A DNA stretch of 64,000 nt from Rhodobacteraceae bacterium UBA6796 (GCA_002452815.1 DKFM01000005.1:124001-188000); one strand, 5' to 3'. Shown: positions 18,007-28,061, counted from the first letter of the stretch. Numbers and translations are program-made. Notes: generated by a model not told the origin, from the sequence alone.

Positions 18007-18870
18007 ATGGATCTGCGCGCAATCGGAATGGGACTGGCCTTTGCGCTGATGTGGTCCTCGGCCTTCACCTCGGCCCGGATGATCGTGGCCGACGCACCAC
18101 CACTTGCCGCGCTGTCGCTGCGGTTCTTCGTGTCCGGCCTGATCGGGGTGGGGATTGCGCTGGCGGCGGGGCAAAGCTGGCGGCTGAACCGGGCGCAATG
18201 GCGCGCCACACTGATCTTCGGGCTGTGCCAGAACGCGCTGTATCTGGGTCTGAATTTCGTGGCGATGCAATGGGTGCAGGCCTCGGTCGCCTCGATCATC
18301 GCCTCGACGATGCCGCTGATGGTGGCGGGGCTTGGCTGGGCGGTGTTTCGTGACAGGGTGCGTCCGCTGGGGCTGATCGGGCTGGTCGCGGGCGTGCTGG
18401 GCGTGGCAATCATCATGGGCGCGCGGCTGCAAGGCGGGGTCGACCCCGTCGGAATGGCGCTGTGTTTCGCGGGCGCGCTGGCACTGAGCATTGCAACGCT
18501 GAGCGTGCGCGGCGCGTCCTCGGGCGGCAATGTGATGATGATCGTGGGGCTGCAGATGTTCGTCGGCGCCGCGATCCTGGCGGTCGCCTCGGCCCTGTGG
18601 GAGCCTTGGGTCGTGCATTGGTCGCCCCGGCTGATCGGCGCCTTCGCCTATACCACGCTGATCCCCGGCGTGCTGGCGACCTGGGTCTGGTTCCGGCTGG
18701 TGGCGCGGATCGGCGCGATCAAGGCCGCAACCTTCCACTTCCTGAACCCGTTCTTCGGCGTTGCCATCGCGGCCCTTGTGCTGGGCGAGCGGTTGGGCCT
18801 GATGGACCTGATCGGCGTGGCCGTCATCGCCATGGGCATTCTGGCGGTGCAGCTGTCCAAACAGGGCTAG
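18007..18870 (+). CDS. EamA/DMT-family transporter
   Basis: A 287-residue inner-membrane protein with about ten hydrophobic segments in two EamA repeats. The first repeat starts FALMWSSAFTSARMIVADAPP and the second LCFAGALALSIATLSVRG. The end, FHFLNPFFGVAIAALVLGERLG, is the classic EamA motif. Such proteins export amino acids or metabolites; the substrate is not known here. GGAAAGGG precedes the ATG. Its TAG stop shares a CTAG palindrome with the stop of the convergent DUF4202 gene, leaving no room for a terminator between them. Confidence 0.85.
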   Translation: MDLRAIGMGLAFALMWSSAFTSARMIVADAPPLAALSLRFFVSGLIGVGIALAAGQSWRLNRAQWRATLIFGLCQNALYLGLNFVAMQWVQASVASIIASTMPLMVAGLGWAVFRDRVRPLGLIGLVAGVLGVAIIMGARLQGGVDPVGMALCFAGALALSIATLSVRGASSGGNVMMIVGLQMFVGAAILAVASALWEPWVVHWSPRLIGAFAYTTLIPGVLATWVWFRLVARIGAIKAATFHFLNPFFGVAIAALVLGERLGLMDLIGVAVIAMGILAVQLSKQG

Positions 18871-19430
18871 TCGCGAAACGCCGCAGCAAAGGGCTCGGGC
18901 AGGTCGAATTCGGCCAGCACCCGTGCGCGGCCCTCGGCCGACATCTTGCGCGCGGTCCTCTGCACGATCTTCAGCAGGGCCTCGGGGGATTGCGTGGCGG
19001 CGAAGGGCGCAAAATAGTGCCGCAGGAAGACAAAGCAGATCACGTCTTCCAGGGCCTGCACCTCGGCGTCGCGCTTGATCCCTTCCTTGCGCAGCAATTG
19101 CCCCGCGCGCACGATATCGTCGGCGCGATAGCCGGCTTCGGCCATGATCTGCCCGACCCGCCGCGCATGCCGCCGTGCCTGCTCGCGGCGCCACTCCAGA
19201 TAGCCCTCGCGGCCCTCTGGAAAGTCCGAGCGCGGCAACAGCCAGCGTTCGACATGCTGCCCCCGCGCCGCGATCTGCAACATCTCGGACGCATCCGGGA
19301 CCAGCCGTTCCAATTCGGCCGACATCCGCTGGCCATACAGCAGCGCAGCAGGTTGGCTGGCTTCGATCGTGGGGTCGGCAGCATTGGCGGCGTCGATGCC
19401 ACGCAGGGCGCGGGCGAGCGGAGTGACCAT
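18867..19430 (-). CDS. DUF4202 domain protein
   Basis: A 187-residue soluble protein matching the DUF4202 family. Characteristic features are ALRGIDAANAADP near the start, LYGQRMSAELERLVPDAS, ARGQHVERWLLPRSDFPEG and LLRKEGIKRDAEVQALEDV, followed by CFVFLRHYFAPFA. The conserved His, Arg and Glu/Asp residues in these helices hint at a metal- or phosphate-binding helical bundle, but no activity is established for the family. The ATG at 19430 has no strong ribosome site. It is divergent from the NnrU gene (79-base gap) and shares its stop palindrome with the DMT gene. Confidence 0.75.
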   Translation of the reverse strand: MVTPLARALRGIDAANAADPTIEASQPAALLYGQRMSAELERLVPDASEMLQIAARGQHVERWLLPRSDFPEGREGYLEWRREQARRHARRVGQIMAEAGYRADDIVRAGQLLRKEGIKRDAEVQALEDVICFVFLRHYFAPFAATQSPEALLKIVQRTARKMSAEGRARVLAEFDLPEPFAAAFRD

Positions 19431-19509
19431 GGCAATCTCGGGAAGTGATTTATGTTAAGGCAGCTTTGCACGATTTTATGGCAGGCTCCAAGGGCGCAAG
19501 AGGTATTCG

Positions 19510-20193
19510 ATGGGATGGTTTGAATTCATTGCGGCATTTGCCGTTTTCATGGGCATTCATGCGGTGCCTTCGCGCCCGGGGCTGAAGGCGGCGCTTGTGG
19601 CCTGGTTGGGCGCGCGCGGCTATGCCGTCGTGTTCAGTCTGGTCTCGACCGCGCTGCTGGCCTGGCTGATCGTGGCGGCCGGACGGGCGCCCTATGTCGA
19701 ACTGTGGCCGCAGGCGGGCTGGATGCGGTGGCTCGTGAATGGCGTGATGCCGCTGGCGGTTGTGCTGGCGAGCTATGGCGTCGCGGCCCCCAACCCGTTT
19801 GCCTTCGAGGGCCGCGCGGATGATTTCGACCCCGATCATCCGGGGATCGCGGGCGTGGTGCGCCAACCGCTGCTGTGGGCCCTTGGGCTATGGGGCGGGG
19901 TGCATCTGCTGGTCAATGGCGATCTGGCGCACGCGATCCTGTTTGGCGCCTTCGCAGTGTTTGCCTTTGCGGGCCTGCGCGCGATGGAGGCCCGCAAGCG
20001 CCGCAACTGGGGCATGGCCGAGTTCGACCGCCTGGCTGCGCGCACCTCGGACTGGCCGTTTCAGGCGCTGATCGCCGGGCGCTGGCGCCCGCAAACCGGG
20101 CCATCGCTGGCCCGGCTGGCGCTGGCGGTCGTGATCTGGGCCGCGCTGTTGCATCTGCACAGCCCGGTGATCGGTGTCTCGCCCCTGCCCTAA
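19510..20193 (+). CDS. NnrU-family membrane protein
   Basis: A 227-residue inner-membrane protein of the NnrU/isoprenoid methyltransferase-like family. It opens with GWFEFIAAFAVFMGIHAVPSRPG and has five to six hydrophobic segments. The block DHPGIAGVVRQPLLWALGLWGGVHLLVNGD holds the family's HP..RQPL motif. NnrU was named in Rhodobacter as a gene near nitric-oxide reduction, but no denitrification gene is present here, so that role should not be assumed. AAGAGGT precedes the ATG. Its TAA stop overlaps the TAG of the convergent transglycosylase gene in CTAA. Confidence 0.82.
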   Translation: MGWFEFIAAFAVFMGIHAVPSRPGLKAALVAWLGARGYAVVFSLVSTALLAWLIVAAGRAPYVELWPQAGWMRWLVNGVMPLAVVLASYGVAAPNPFAFEGRADDFDPDHPGIAGVVRQPLLWALGLWGGVHLLVNGDLAHAILFGAFAVFAFAGLRAMEARKRRNWGMAEFDRLAARTSDWPFQALIAGRWRPQTGPSLARLALAVVIWAALLHLHSPVIGVSPLP

Positions 20194-21455
20194 CGCAACG
20201 CCTTGAGCAGATCGAGCGTGGCATAGCCATCGGGCGCATGGCCATTGGCGCGCTGCCAGGCCTCGATCGCAGCGATGGTGTTGGGACCGATCTTGCCGTC
20301 GGTGCCCTGCGTGTCATAGCCCAGTGCGGTCAGCCGTTCCTGCAGCTCCTGCCGCTCGGCCGAGGTCAGTGCCCGCCCGGTGCGCGGCCAGGGCGCCTGA
20401 AACGCGGGGCGCCCACGCAGCCGGTCGGACAGGTGGCCCACCCCGATCACATAGGCATCGGCGTTGTTGTAGCGCGAGATCGCGGTGAAGTTGCCAAAGA
20501 TCATCAGCGCCGGTCCCTGCGCGCCCGCCGGCAGCAGGATCGAGGCCGCACCGTAATTGGGCACCTTGCCGCCCGAGGCCGCGCGCACGCCCAGTGCCGC
20601 CCAGTCGTCGGGCGATTTCTTCACCTTCTTACCCGCCAACCCATAGTTGAACCCCGGCGGCAGCGTGACCTCGACACCCCAGGGCTGCCCCTTCGACCAG
20701 CCCGAACGCGCCAGATAGGCCGCGGTCGAGGCCAGCGCATCGGCGGGGTTGTCCGACCAGATGTCGCGCTTGCCATCGCCGGTGAAATCGACCGCATAAG
20801 CCAGATAAGAGGTCGGGATGAACTGCGTGTGCCCCATCGCCCCCGCCCAGGACCCGGTCATGTGGCCTGCGTCGGTATCCCCCGCCTGAATGATTTTCAG
20901 CGCGGCAATCAACTGCTGCTGGAAGAAGCTGCCGCGCCGCCCGTCATAGGCCAGCGTTGCCAGCGCGGGCACGATCAGCGTGGTGCCGCGGTTCTTGCCG
21001 AAGTTCGATTCCATCCCCCAGACGGCCACGACGACCTCTTTCTCGACGCCATATTTCGCCTCGATCGCGCGCAGCACGGCGGCATGTTCGCGCAGCGCCG
21101 CCTGACCGTTCGCGATCCGGGTGTCGGACACGGCACTGTCCAGATATTCCCAGATCGTCTTGGTGAATTCGGCCTGGTGGCGGTCACGCTCGATGACCTT
21201 GGGGTTATAGCGGATGTTCCGTGTCGCGCGGTTCCAGGTGGTTTCGGAAATGCCATTGGCCAGCGCGCGCGGCTTGAAGTCCACCAGCCACGCCTCGAAA
21301 CCGCGTTGCACATCCGGGGCGACGGCGGGGATCTCGTCGATCATCTGCACACCTCGGGGCATCGGCCGGGGCGAGTTTTCCAGCGGCCCGGCACAGGCCG
21401 CCAGCCCCGAAAAGGCAAGAAACGAGAGAGAGGTGATTTTGACTGCACTTTTCAT
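20190..21455 (-). CDS. MltB-type lytic murein transglycosylase lipoprotein
   Basis: A 421-residue enzyme that cleaves the MurNAc-GlcNAc bond of peptidoglycan with 1,6-anhydro product formation. It has a lipoprotein signal with lipobox LAAC (Cys21). The SLT_2 (MltB) catalytic domain follows: AVWGMESNFGKNRG holds the catalytic Glu, and GSWAGAMGHTQFIPTSYLAYAVDFTGDGKRDIW is the family block. A C-terminal peptidoglycan-binding domain occupies roughly the last 60 residues (LQERLTALGYDTQGTDGKIGPNTIAAIEAWQ). The domain order matches bacterial membrane-bound MltB-like enzymes. It shares stop bases with the NnrU gene. Confidence 0.92.
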   Translation of the reverse strand: MKSAVKITSLSFLAFSGLAACAGPLENSPRPMPRGVQMIDEIPAVAPDVQRGFEAWLVDFKPRALANGISETTWNRATRNIRYNPKVIERDRHQAEFTKTIWEYLDSAVSDTRIANGQAALREHAAVLRAIEAKYGVEKEVVVAVWGMESNFGKNRGTTLIVPALATLAYDGRRGSFFQQQLIAALKIIQAGDTDAGHMTGSWAGAMGHTQFIPTSYLAYAVDFTGDGKRDIWSDNPADALASTAAYLARSGWSKGQPWGVEVTLPPGFNYGLAGKKVKKSPDDWAALGVRAASGGKVPNYGAASILLPAGAQGPALMIFGNFTAISRYNNADAYVIGVGHLSDRLRGRPAFQAPWPRTGRALTSAERQELQERLTALGYDTQGTDGKIGPNTIAAIEAWQRANGHAPDGYATLDLLKALR

Positions 21456-21531
21456 GATCTGCCCGACTGTTTGTTCTTTCGAAACAGTCTAGCAGGCCGG
21501 CACCGGGGCGCAAATCACCTTTACGTCCGGT

Positions 21532-21897
21532 TCAGGCGTGGCCCTTGTCATCCCCGAAATAGGGCGTCATCTGCGCCACGACGACCGAGTTTTCAGCAAG
21601 CGCGCGCGCCATCAGGGCGCGTTCCTCATCGTCGATCTCGTGGCCCTGCGCTTCGCGTTCCTCGATCGTGCCATAGCCGGTCACATCAAGCGGCGCCAGA
21701 TCGGCCTGCTTCAGGATCTGCACGGTCTCGCGCACGGCTTCGGCCTCGTCCACGCCGCTGGCATAGCACAGAAGTCCCGCGCCGGTGGCCTTCTTCGGCA
21801 GGCCGTCCCCCTCTTTGCGGCCAACCTCGATCAGCAGGGTATAGACCTGCTGCGGGCGCTTTTGCTTGACGGGTTTTTCATCGGGCGTGTCGGTCAT
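21532..21897 (-). CDS. Conserved-type protein of unknown function
   Basis: A 121-residue soluble, acidic protein that I do not recognise. A charged, Lys/Pro-rich N-terminus (EKPVKQKRPQQ) precedes a compact domain starting VYTLLIEVGRKEGDGLPK, with a GLLCYASGVDEAEAVRETV block. That region looks like an alpha/beta fold with a segment binding some ligand. No signal peptide or membrane segment is seen. I start it at base 21897 because GGAGG lies eight bases upstream; the frame is open 17 codons further up. It is divergent from the lipoprotein gene at 22000. Confidence 0.7.
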   Translation of the reverse strand: MTDTPDEKPVKQKRPQQVYTLLIEVGRKEGDGLPKKATGAGLLCYASGVDEAEAVRETVQILKQADLAPLDVTGYGTIEEREAQGHEIDDEERALMARALAENSVVVAQMTPYFGDDKGHA

Positions 21898-21999
21898 TCT
21901 GGCCTCCGGGCTTTTGTCGGGGGTCGCCTGCATCGGCGATTGTGTCAAGGCCGGATCGGTGCAAACGTGATGTCGATGAACTGCACAAAGAGGATTTCA

Positions 22000-22620
22000 A
22001 TGCGTTTTCTGCCTGCACTGGCTGCAACACTGATGCTGTCGGCCTGTATCGACGCCGATGTGACGATGGATTTTTCCGACGGCGAAACCATGCAGGGCGG
22101 GGTCGAGATGACCTTCGCGCGCGAGCTGTTCGACATGATGGGCAAAAGCCCCGCGGCCGCCTGCCCCGGTGGCGAGGGTGTGCTGACGAAAACCGACTTC
22201 ACCTGCCGCACCCATGGCGAAACCCCCATCGCCAAGCTGCTGGAAGAGGGCGCGGCGGAAACCGCCCAGAACGATTTCGACCCTTCGGCGGCGGCAAAGT
22301 TCGAACGCGTCGACGACAATACGATCCGCGTCAGTTTCGATTTCACCGAAATGGCCAGCAAGGGGCAGAAAACGGGCCAGCAGGACATGGGCGGCATGGA
22401 GGATCTGATCTCTGCCGCGATGGCGGGGCATTCCTTCAGTTTCCACATCAAGGGCTACAAGATCGTCTCGACCACCGGCACCCTGTCCGAAGACGGAACC
22501 GAAGCCAGCCTCGTGATCCCCGTCAGCGCGTTTCTGGACGAGAGCCCCGATCTCGGCCCGCCCTTCGTGACCGAGGTGCAGCTGAAACGGCACTGCACAT
22601 TCTTCATCTTCTGCGACTGA
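22000..22620 (+). CDS. Predicted lipoprotein of unknown function
   Basis: A 206-residue predicted lipoprotein. The signal is short (MRFLPALAATLMLSAC), with lipobox LSAC and Cys16. The mature part is mainly beta-strand-like and ends with the cysteine pair CTFFIFC. Two more cysteines lie in the first half (ACPGGEGV and FTCRTHGE), so two disulfides in the periplasm are likely. No family comes to mind. AAAGAGGA precedes the ATG at 22000. An upstream in-frame ATG at 21970 would disrupt the signal. The gene ends just before the dapD terminator and is convergent with dapD. Confidence 0.7.
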   Translation: MRFLPALAATLMLSACIDADVTMDFSDGETMQGGVEMTFARELFDMMGKSPAAACPGGEGVLTKTDFTCRTHGETPIAKLLEEGAAETAQNDFDPSAAAKFERVDDNTIRVSFDFTEMASKGQKTGQQDMGGMEDLISAAMAGHSFSFHIKGYKIVSTTGTLSEDGTEASLVIPVSAFLDESPDLGPPFVTEVQLKRHCTFFIFCD

Positions 22621-22623
22621 ACG

Positions 22624-22651
22624 AAAAAGGCCCGCCAGATCGGCGGGCCTT
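22624..22651 (-). terminator. Intrinsic terminator of dapD
   Basis: AAGGCCCGCC pairs with GGCGGGCCTT across a five-base loop. On the minus strand the stem runs into a T-rich tract (CCTTTTTCGT). It lies 20 bases after the dapD stop. Confidence 0.8.
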
Positions 22652-22670
22652 GAACACTCGGGCGCGCGGG

Positions 22671-23498
22671 TCAGTCGCGCAGCAACTCGTTGATGCCGGT
22701 TTTCGAGCGGGTCTGCGCATCGACGCGCTTCACGATCACCGCGCAATACAGGTTCACGCCGTTTTTCGACGGCATCGAGCCCGCGACCACCACCGAATAG
22801 GGCGGCACTTCGCCATACATCACTTCGCCGGTCTCGCGGTCGACGATCTTGGTCGATTTGCCGATGAAAACGCCCATCCCCAGGACCGAGCCTTCGCGGA
22901 TGATGCAGCCCTCGACCACCTCGGAACGCGCACCGATGAAGCAGTTGTCCTCGATGATCGTGGGGCCGGCCTGCATCGGTTCCAGCACGCCGCCGATGCC
23001 GACGCCGCCCGACAGGTGCACATGCTTGCCGATCTGCGCGCAGCTGCCCACGGTGGCCCAGGTGTCAACCATCGTGCCTTCATCGACATAGGCGCCCAGG
23101 TTCACGAAGCTGGGCATCAGCACCACGCCCTTGCCGATGAAGGCCGAGCGGCGCACAACGCAGTTGGGCACCGCGCGGAAGCCCGCGCTTTTCCACTGCG
23201 CCTCGCCCCAATGGGCGAATTTGCTGTCGACCTTGTCCCACCAGTTGCTGCCCTGCGGCCCGCCCGATTGCAGCTCCATGTCTTTCAGCCGGAAGCCCAG
23301 CAGAACGGCCTTCTTGGCCCACTGGTTCACATGCCACTGCCCATCGTCCTGCCGTTCGGCCACCCGCAGGGTGCCGTTGTCCAACGAGGCCAGCGTGGTT
23401 TCGATGGCATCGCGGGCCTCGCCCTTGGTCGAGGGCGTGATCGTGTCACGGGTTTCCCAGGCGGCTTCGATAGCGGCTTCAAGCGCAGATCTCGGCAT
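22671..23498 (-). CDS. dapD: Tetrahydrodipicolinate N-succinyltransferase
   Basis: DapD succinylates tetrahydrodipicolinate with succinyl-CoA in the lysine/meso-diaminopimelate pathway, which also supplies peptidoglycan. The 275-residue protein begins with a helical domain ([20 protein letters not shown]). A left-handed beta-helix of hexapeptide repeats follows, including [39 protein letters not shown] and [20 protein letters not shown]. Length is as expected (about 275). GGGAG precedes the ATG at 23498, which fixes the start although the frame is open upstream. It is divergent from the LOG-family gene and ends in a strong terminator. Confidence 0.96.
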   Translation of the reverse strand: MPRSALEAAIEAAWETRDTITPSTKGEARDAIETTLASLDNGTLRVAERQDDGQWHVNQWAKKAVLLGFRLKDMELQSGGPQGSNWWDKVDSKFAHWGEAQWKSAGFRAVPNCVVRRSAFIGKGVVLMPSFVNLGAYVDEGTMVDTWATVGSCAQIGKHVHLSGGVGIGGVLEPMQAGPTIIEDNCFIGARSEVVEGCIIREGSVLGMGVFIGKSTKIVDRETGEVMYGEVPPYSVVVAGSMPSKNGVNLYCAVIVKRVDAQTRSKTGINELLRD

Positions 23499-23591
23499 GG
23501 TTGCACTCCCATTTTCATGCGGTTTCAGGTGGCTTTTACGGGGTTTGCGCATTAGTTGAAAGACATAACAGGCATGACGAGCAGGACGACC

Positions 23592-24419
23592 ATGACCGAC
23601 GATACCCGCAGCCACACGTTCCGCGATTCGATCGAGGACGCGCGCGCCGCCAAACGCATCCCGGATACGCCGCAGACGCGCGCACCGGCCTATCGGCTGG
23701 CCTTCATCGACAACGATTTCATGATGCGCGCCGATCTGCGCCCGGTGCGGTTGCAGCTGGAACTGCTCAAACCGCAGCTGATCCTGGACGAACGCGGGAT
23801 CGAAAGCACGATCGTGATGTTCGGCGGATCGCGCATCCCCGCCCCCGAGCAAAAAGACAGCGCCAAGACCCCCTATCTGGCCGAACTGTCGCATTATTAC
23901 GAAGAGGCGCGGCAATTCGCGCGGATGATGACGGAACGCAGCCTGGAAAGTTACGGCCGCGAAATGGTGGTCTGCACCGGCGGCGGCCCCGGCGTGATGG
24001 AGGCGGGCAACCGCGGCGCGCACGAGGCGGGCGGGCATTCCATCGGGCTCAACATCGTGTTGCCGCACGAACAGGCACCGAACCAGTATGTGACCCCGGA
24101 CCTGAGCTTCAACTTCCACTATTTCGCCATCCGCAAGATGCATTTCCTGATGCGCGCCAAGGCGGTCTGCGTGTTTCCCGGCGGCTTCGGCACGCTGGAC
24201 GAGATGTTCGAGTCCCTGACGCTGATCCAGACCCGGCGGATGCGCAGCATCCCCTTCATCCTGTTCGGCACCGAATTCTGGAAAAGCGTCGTCAACTGGG
24301 ACATGCTGGCCGAGGCGGGCACGATCTCGCCCGAGGATCTGAACCTGATCAGCTTTGTCGAGACCGCAGCCGAGGCCGCGCAGATCATTGACGGCTGGGA
24401 TTACGGCTGCGACGGCTGA
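23592..24419 (+). CDS. LOG/TIGR00730-family nucleotide phosphoribohydrolase-like protein
   Basis: A 275-residue Rossmann-fold protein with the LOG signatures [25 protein letters not shown] and [10 protein letters not shown]. These bind nucleotide monophosphates in cytokinin-activating and related nucleosidase enzymes. It is about 80 residues longer than plant-type LOG proteins, the extra part being N-terminal, so it may act on common nucleotide monophosphates rather than cytokinins. I start it at the ATG at 23592, with GCAGGA upstream; an ATG six codons earlier is possible. The ArnT-like gene begins eleven bases after its stop, so the two are probably co-transcribed. Confidence 0.85.
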   Translation: MTDDTRSHTFRDSIEDARAAKRIPDTPQTRAPAYRLAFIDNDFMMRADLRPVRLQLELLKPQLILDERGIESTIVMFGGSRIPAPEQKDSAKTPYLAELSHYYEEARQFARMMTERSLESYGREMVVCTGGGPGVMEAGNRGAHEAGGHSIGLNIVLPHEQAPNQYVTPDLSFNFHYFAIRKMHFLMRAKAVCVFPGGFGTLDEMFESLTLIQTRRMRSIPFILFGTEFWKSVVNWDMLAEAGTISPEDLNLISFVETAAEAAQIIDGWDYGCDG

Positions 24420-24429
24420 GGGAGCGGGC

Positions 24430-26073
24430 ATGCGCGCGATCGAACAATGGCTGGCCGGGCTGGGCCCGCGGGGCGTGAGCGCGCTGCTGCTGGCGGTGTC
24501 GCTGCTGATGTTTCTGCCCGGTTTCACCAGCCTGCCGGTGCTGGACCGCGACGAGGCGCGCTTTGCCCAGGCCAGCCGTCAGATGCTGGCGAGCGGCGAT
24601 TTCATCGACATCCGCTTTCAGGATGAACCCCGCTACAAGAAACCCGTGGGCATCTACTGGCTGCAATCGGCGGCGGTCGCGCTGACCGGGGCCGAGGCCG
24701 CGCCGATCTGGAAATACCGCCTGCCCTCGTTGCTGGCCGCCGTTACCTCGGTGCTGCTGACCGCACGCATCGCAATGGGCTTCGGCACCGCGCGCGCCGG
24801 GCTGATTGCCGGGCTGATGATGGCAGGGGTGTTCAGCCTGGGGATGGAAGCGCGGCTGGCCAAGACCGACGCGGTGCTGTTGCTGGGCATTCTGGCATCC
24901 CAGGCGGTGCTGGCGCAGCTGTGGCAGGTGGCGCGGGCGCAGAATTTCGCGCGCCCTCCCCTGCCCCTGGCGGCCGTGCTGCTGTTCTGGGCGGCGATCA
25001 GTGCGGGACTGCTGGTCAAGGGGCCGGTCGGGCCGATGGTCAGCGGGCTGACCGTCGTCGCGCTGGCGGTAATCGCCCGGCGGCTGGGCTGGCTGATGGC
25101 GCTGCGCCCCGGGCTGGGGCTAGCGCTGACGGCAGTGCTGGTGCTGCCGTGGTATATCGCGATTTCGGTGCAATCGCAGGGCGCGTTCTGGGCCGCCTCG
25201 CTGGGGCATGACATGATCGGCAAGATGGCAGGCGCGCAGGAAAGCCACGGCGCGCCGCCCGGCACTTATCTGGCGCTGCTGTGGCTAACGTTCTTTCCTG
25301 CCTCTGTCGGGCTGGCGCTGGCATTGCGCCCGCTGTGGCTGTGGCGGCACAGCCGATCCACCGCGCTGCTGTTCGTGCTGGCCTGGGTCGTGCCCGGGTG
25401 GGCCGTGTTCGAACTGACGCCGACCAAGCTGACGCATTATGTGCTGCCCTTCTATCCGGCACTGGCCGTGGCCGTCGCCCTGGTGTGGGAGGATCTGATC
25501 GCCGCGCCGCGCAAGCTCTGGCATTGGCTGGTGCTGGGGGCGCTGGCTCTGCTGGCCGCCGGGGTTTTGGGGGCGATCGGGGCCTATGCCGCGCGGCTCG
25601 CGCCCTATTTCACCGCCCCCGTGGGGGCACTGGCGCTGGCGCTGGCGGTGCTGGCCGCGGGCGTGGCGCTTGCGGCCCGGGCGATGGCCCGGCATCTGCC
25701 GCTGCTGGCGGCGACCGGACTGGCGGTGATGGGACTGGGGTTCAGCACAGGTGCTGTTCTGGCGGTATCACGCGTGCCCGCGATCTGGCCTGCCCCGCGG
25801 ATCGTGGCGGCGGCGGTCGATGCCACCTGCCCTGCGCCCACGATCTATGCCCAGGGGTATTTCGAGCCCTCGCTGGTCTTCCTGTCACCCGGTCCGGTGC
25901 GTCCGACCACCCCCGAAGAGGCAGCCGCCCATCTGGCAGAGCCCTGCGCGCGCGTGCTGTTGCCGGCAACGGATCAGACGCTGGCCCCGATCAGCACCGA
26001 AATCGCCCGGATCGAAGGGCTCAATCTGGGAACCGGCAAGCCCGTCGATCTGCGGCTCTGGCAGGCGCGTTAG
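24430..26073 (+). CDS. ArnT-like GT39/GT83-family membrane glycosyltransferase
   Basis: A 547-residue polytopic inner-membrane protein with twelve or so hydrophobic segments. The first periplasmic loop has [20 protein letters not shown], the conserved acid pair of the ArnT/PMT fold, followed by [18 protein letters not shown]. This family takes sugars from polyprenyl phosphate and attaches them to lipid A, proteins or other acceptors on the periplasmic side. No other ArnT pathway gene is near, so the sugar and acceptor are unknown. GGGAGCGGG precedes the ATG. Its TAG stop overlaps the TAA of the convergent rlmN gene in TTAG. Confidence 0.82.
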   Translation: MRAIEQWLAGLGPRGVSALLLAVSLLMFLPGFTSLPVLDRDEARFAQASRQMLASGDFIDIRFQDEPRYKKPVGIYWLQSAAVALTGAEAAPIWKYRLPSLLAAVTSVLLTARIAMGFGTARAGLIAGLMMAGVFSLGMEARLAKTDAVLLLGILASQAVLAQLWQVARAQNFARPPLPLAAVLLFWAAISAGLLVKGPVGPMVSGLTVVALAVIARRLGWLMALRPGLGLALTAVLVLPWYIAISVQSQGAFWAASLGHDMIGKMAGAQESHGAPPGTYLALLWLTFFPASVGLALALRPLWLWRHSRSTALLFVLAWVVPGWAVFELTPTKLTHYVLPFYPALAVAVALVWEDLIAAPRKLWHWLVLGALALLAAGVLGAIGAYAARLAPYFTAPVGALALALAVLAAGVALAARAMARHLPLLAATGLAVMGLGFSTGAVLAVSRVPAIWPAPRIVAAAVDATCPAPTIYAQGYFEPSLVFLSPGPVRPTTPEEAAAHLAEPCARVLLPATDQTLAPISTEIARIEGLNLGTGKPVDLRLWQAR

Positions 26074-27257
26074 GCGCCGCCCGGGGCCGCCTTGCCCAGA
26101 CCCGTTTTCTCGCGCCGCGCGCGTTCGGTCGCCGATTTCAGCTGACCGCAGGCGGCCATGATGTCCTCGCCGCGCGGCGTGCGGATCGGGCTGGCGTAAC
26201 CGGCCTTGTAGATGATGTCGGCGAAGGCCTCGATCCGTTCCCAGTCGCTGCGCTGATAGGGGGCGCCGGGCCATTCGTTGAACGGGATCAGGTTGATCTT
26301 GGCCGGGATGCCGCGGATCAGCCGGACCAGACGCCGGGCGTCCTCATCGCTGTCATTCACGCCCTTCAGCATCACATATTCAAAGGTGATCCGTTCGGAA
26401 TTCGACAGCCGCGGATAGTCGCGCAGCGTGTTCAGCAGCGTCTCGATGTTCCACTTCTTGTTGACCGGCACCAGCTTGTCACGCACCTCGTCGGTGGTCG
26501 CGTGGAAGGACACCGCCAGCAGGCAGCCGATTTCCTCGGCGGTCTTGGCAATCTCGGGCACGATGCCGCTGGTCGACAGCGTGATGCGGCGGCGCGACAG
26601 GGTCAGGCCTTCGTGATCCATCACGACCTTCATCGCATCGCGCACATTGTCGAAGTTATACAGCGGCTCGCCCATGCCCATCAGCACGACGTTGCTGACA
26701 AGACGGGTTTCGTCCTTGGGCGCACCGGGCACCGGCCATTCGCCCAGATCGTCGCGCGCCAGCATCACCTGGCCCACGATCTCGGCCGCGGTCAGGTTGC
26801 GCACCAGTTTCTGCGTGCCGGTATGGCAGAACGAACAGGTCAGCGTGCAACCGACCTGCGAGCTGATGCACAGCGTGCCGCGGTTTTCCTCGGGGATATA
26901 GACGACCTCGACCTCGTGCCCGCCCGCGATCCGCACCAGATATTTGCGCGTGCCATCGGCCGACACCTGTTTCGACACCAGCTCGGGCACGGCGATCTCG
27001 AACCGTTCGTCCAGAAACGCGCGGTAGTCCTTGGCCAGATTGGTCATCACCGCGAAATCGCGCACGCCCCAGTGATAGATCCACTGCCAGATCTGGCCCA
27101 CACGCATCTTGGCCTGCTTTTCAGGCGTGCCTGCGGCGATCAGCGCATCGCGCATCTGTTCGCGCGTCAGGCCGACGAGATTGGTCTTGCCGCCCTCGGG
27201 CAGCTTGCGCGGCAGGGTCAGCACGTCTTGCGTGATCGGGGCGGTAGGCTCGGTCAT
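26070..27257 (-). CDS. rlmN: 23S rRNA (adenine-2503-C2)-methyltransferase / tRNA methyltransferase RlmN
   Basis: RlmN is a radical-SAM enzyme that methylates C2 of A2503 in 23S rRNA and A37 in some tRNAs. The 395-residue protein has the iron-sulfur ligands CTLTCSFC (Cys137, 141, 144), the [15 protein letters not shown]-binding region, and the methyl-carrying Cys370 in [10 protein letters not shown]. Other family features are IASSQVGC-like SSQVGC and [11 protein letters not shown] start it at 27257 ([10 protein letters not shown]); the frame is open 17 codons further up. It is a monocistronic gene convergent with the glycosyltransferase gene. Confidence 0.96.
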   Translation of the reverse strand: MTEPTAPITQDVLTLPRKLPEGGKTNLVGLTREQMRDALIAAGTPEKQAKMRVGQIWQWIYHWGVRDFAVMTNLAKDYRAFLDERFEIAVPELVSKQVSADGTRKYLVRIAGGHEVEVVYIPEENRGTLCISSQVGCTLTCSFCHTGTQKLVRNLTAAEIVGQVMLARDDLGEWPVPGAPKDETRLVSNVVLMGMGEPLYNFDNVRDAMKVVMDHEGLTLSRRRITLSTSGIVPEIAKTAEEIGCLLAVSFHATTDEVRDKLVPVNKKWNIETLLNTLRDYPRLSNSERITFEYVMLKGVNDSDEDARRLVRLIRGIPAKINLIPFNEWPGAPYQRSDWERIEAFADIIYKAGYASPIRTPRGEDIMAACGQLKSATERARREKTGLGKAAPGGA

Positions 27258-27321
27258 GGCAGGGTTCCGGTATGCGAGAGGCGATTCATATAGGGGATTC
27301 GCAGGCAAACGGGTAGTGCAA

Positions 27322-27348
27322 ATGCAAAAGCCCCGGCAAAGCCGGGGC
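27322..27348 (-). terminator. Intrinsic terminator of the IalB-like gene
   Basis: GCCCCGGC pairs with GCCGGGGC across an AAA loop and is followed on the minus strand by CTTTTGCATTT. It lies 20 bases after the IalB-like stop. Confidence 0.7.
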
Positions 27349-27368
27349 CTGCGCGCGCGCCGGAACGC

Positions 27369-27893
27369 TTACTTGCAGCGTTTGGCGGCCTCTTCCATCG
27401 CGGCGGTGAAGCCCATCAGAGAGAATTTGTCCTTGGTATAGGTGCCGCGGCCCGAATGACCGCCCACCGTCACATCGGCGCCCGCTTTCAGCGCGGCGAT
27501 GATCTTGGCATCTTCCTCGGGCGAACCGGCCCAGGCGCCTTCGCCATCGGTGAACAGGGTGAATTTCGCGCCGTTGTTCACTTCCAGATCGACGGTCGAG
27601 CCCGATGCAAAGGGATAACCGCCCATGAAGGACACTTCACCCGGTTTGCCCGGACGGAAGGTCACGAACAGCAGGATGTCACCGCGACGCACCTGGACCG
27701 GCTTGCCGTCCTTGGTGTTCACCGTTTCCTTGGGCTGCGACACGCCCCAGCATTCCTTCGGGCTTTCTTCGACGAAGACGCTCCAATCGGTGCTGGCCGC
27801 GACGCGGTTGGTGGTTTGCTGCGCTGCGGCAGCCCCGGTCAGGAAAACCGACGCAGCCAGGATCGCAACGCCCCGCAGAACAAGATTCGTCAT
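27369..27893 (-). CDS. Invasion-associated locus B (IalB) family protein
   Basis: A 174-residue secreted protein. Residues 1-24 form a signal peptide (ending GAAAAQ), so it is periplasmic or surface-located. The IalB family fold shows STDWSVFVEESPKECWGVSQP near the start, RRGDILLFVTFRPG, and GAKFTLFTDGEGAW, with two cysteines (CWG and the final RCK). The name comes from Bartonella, but homologues occur widely in free-living Rhodobacterales and no invasion role should be inferred. GGAGG precedes the ATG. A strong terminator follows, so it is monocistronic. Confidence 0.82.
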   Translation of the reverse strand: MTNLVLRGVAILAASVFLTGAAAAQQTTNRVAASTDWSVFVEESPKECWGVSQPKETVNTKDGKPVQVRRGDILLFVTFRPGKPGEVSFMGGYPFASGSTVDLEVNNGAKFTLFTDGEGAWAGSPEEDAKIIAALKAGADVTVGGHSGRGTYTKDKFSLMGFTAAMEEAAKRCK

Positions 27894-28061
27894 GGTTACA
27901 GCCTCCAGCTGCCTGATGCCTCTGCCTCGCCTCGTGGGCTTATGCCCTTTTTTACAATGGCGGATGTGATTTCAACTCGATATCCAACAGATAACGCAAA
28001 AGTGCCGCTGTGGGAAAGCCCCTCAGGCGGGATTTCGCGCATCAGACAGGAGGACAGACCG

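Noticed and set aside
27936..27953. GGGC/GCCC hairpin with TTTTTT between the IalB-like and asparaginase genes
   Set aside because: The stem has only four pairs and it lies upstream of both divergent genes, where a plus-strand terminator has no obvious gene to end.
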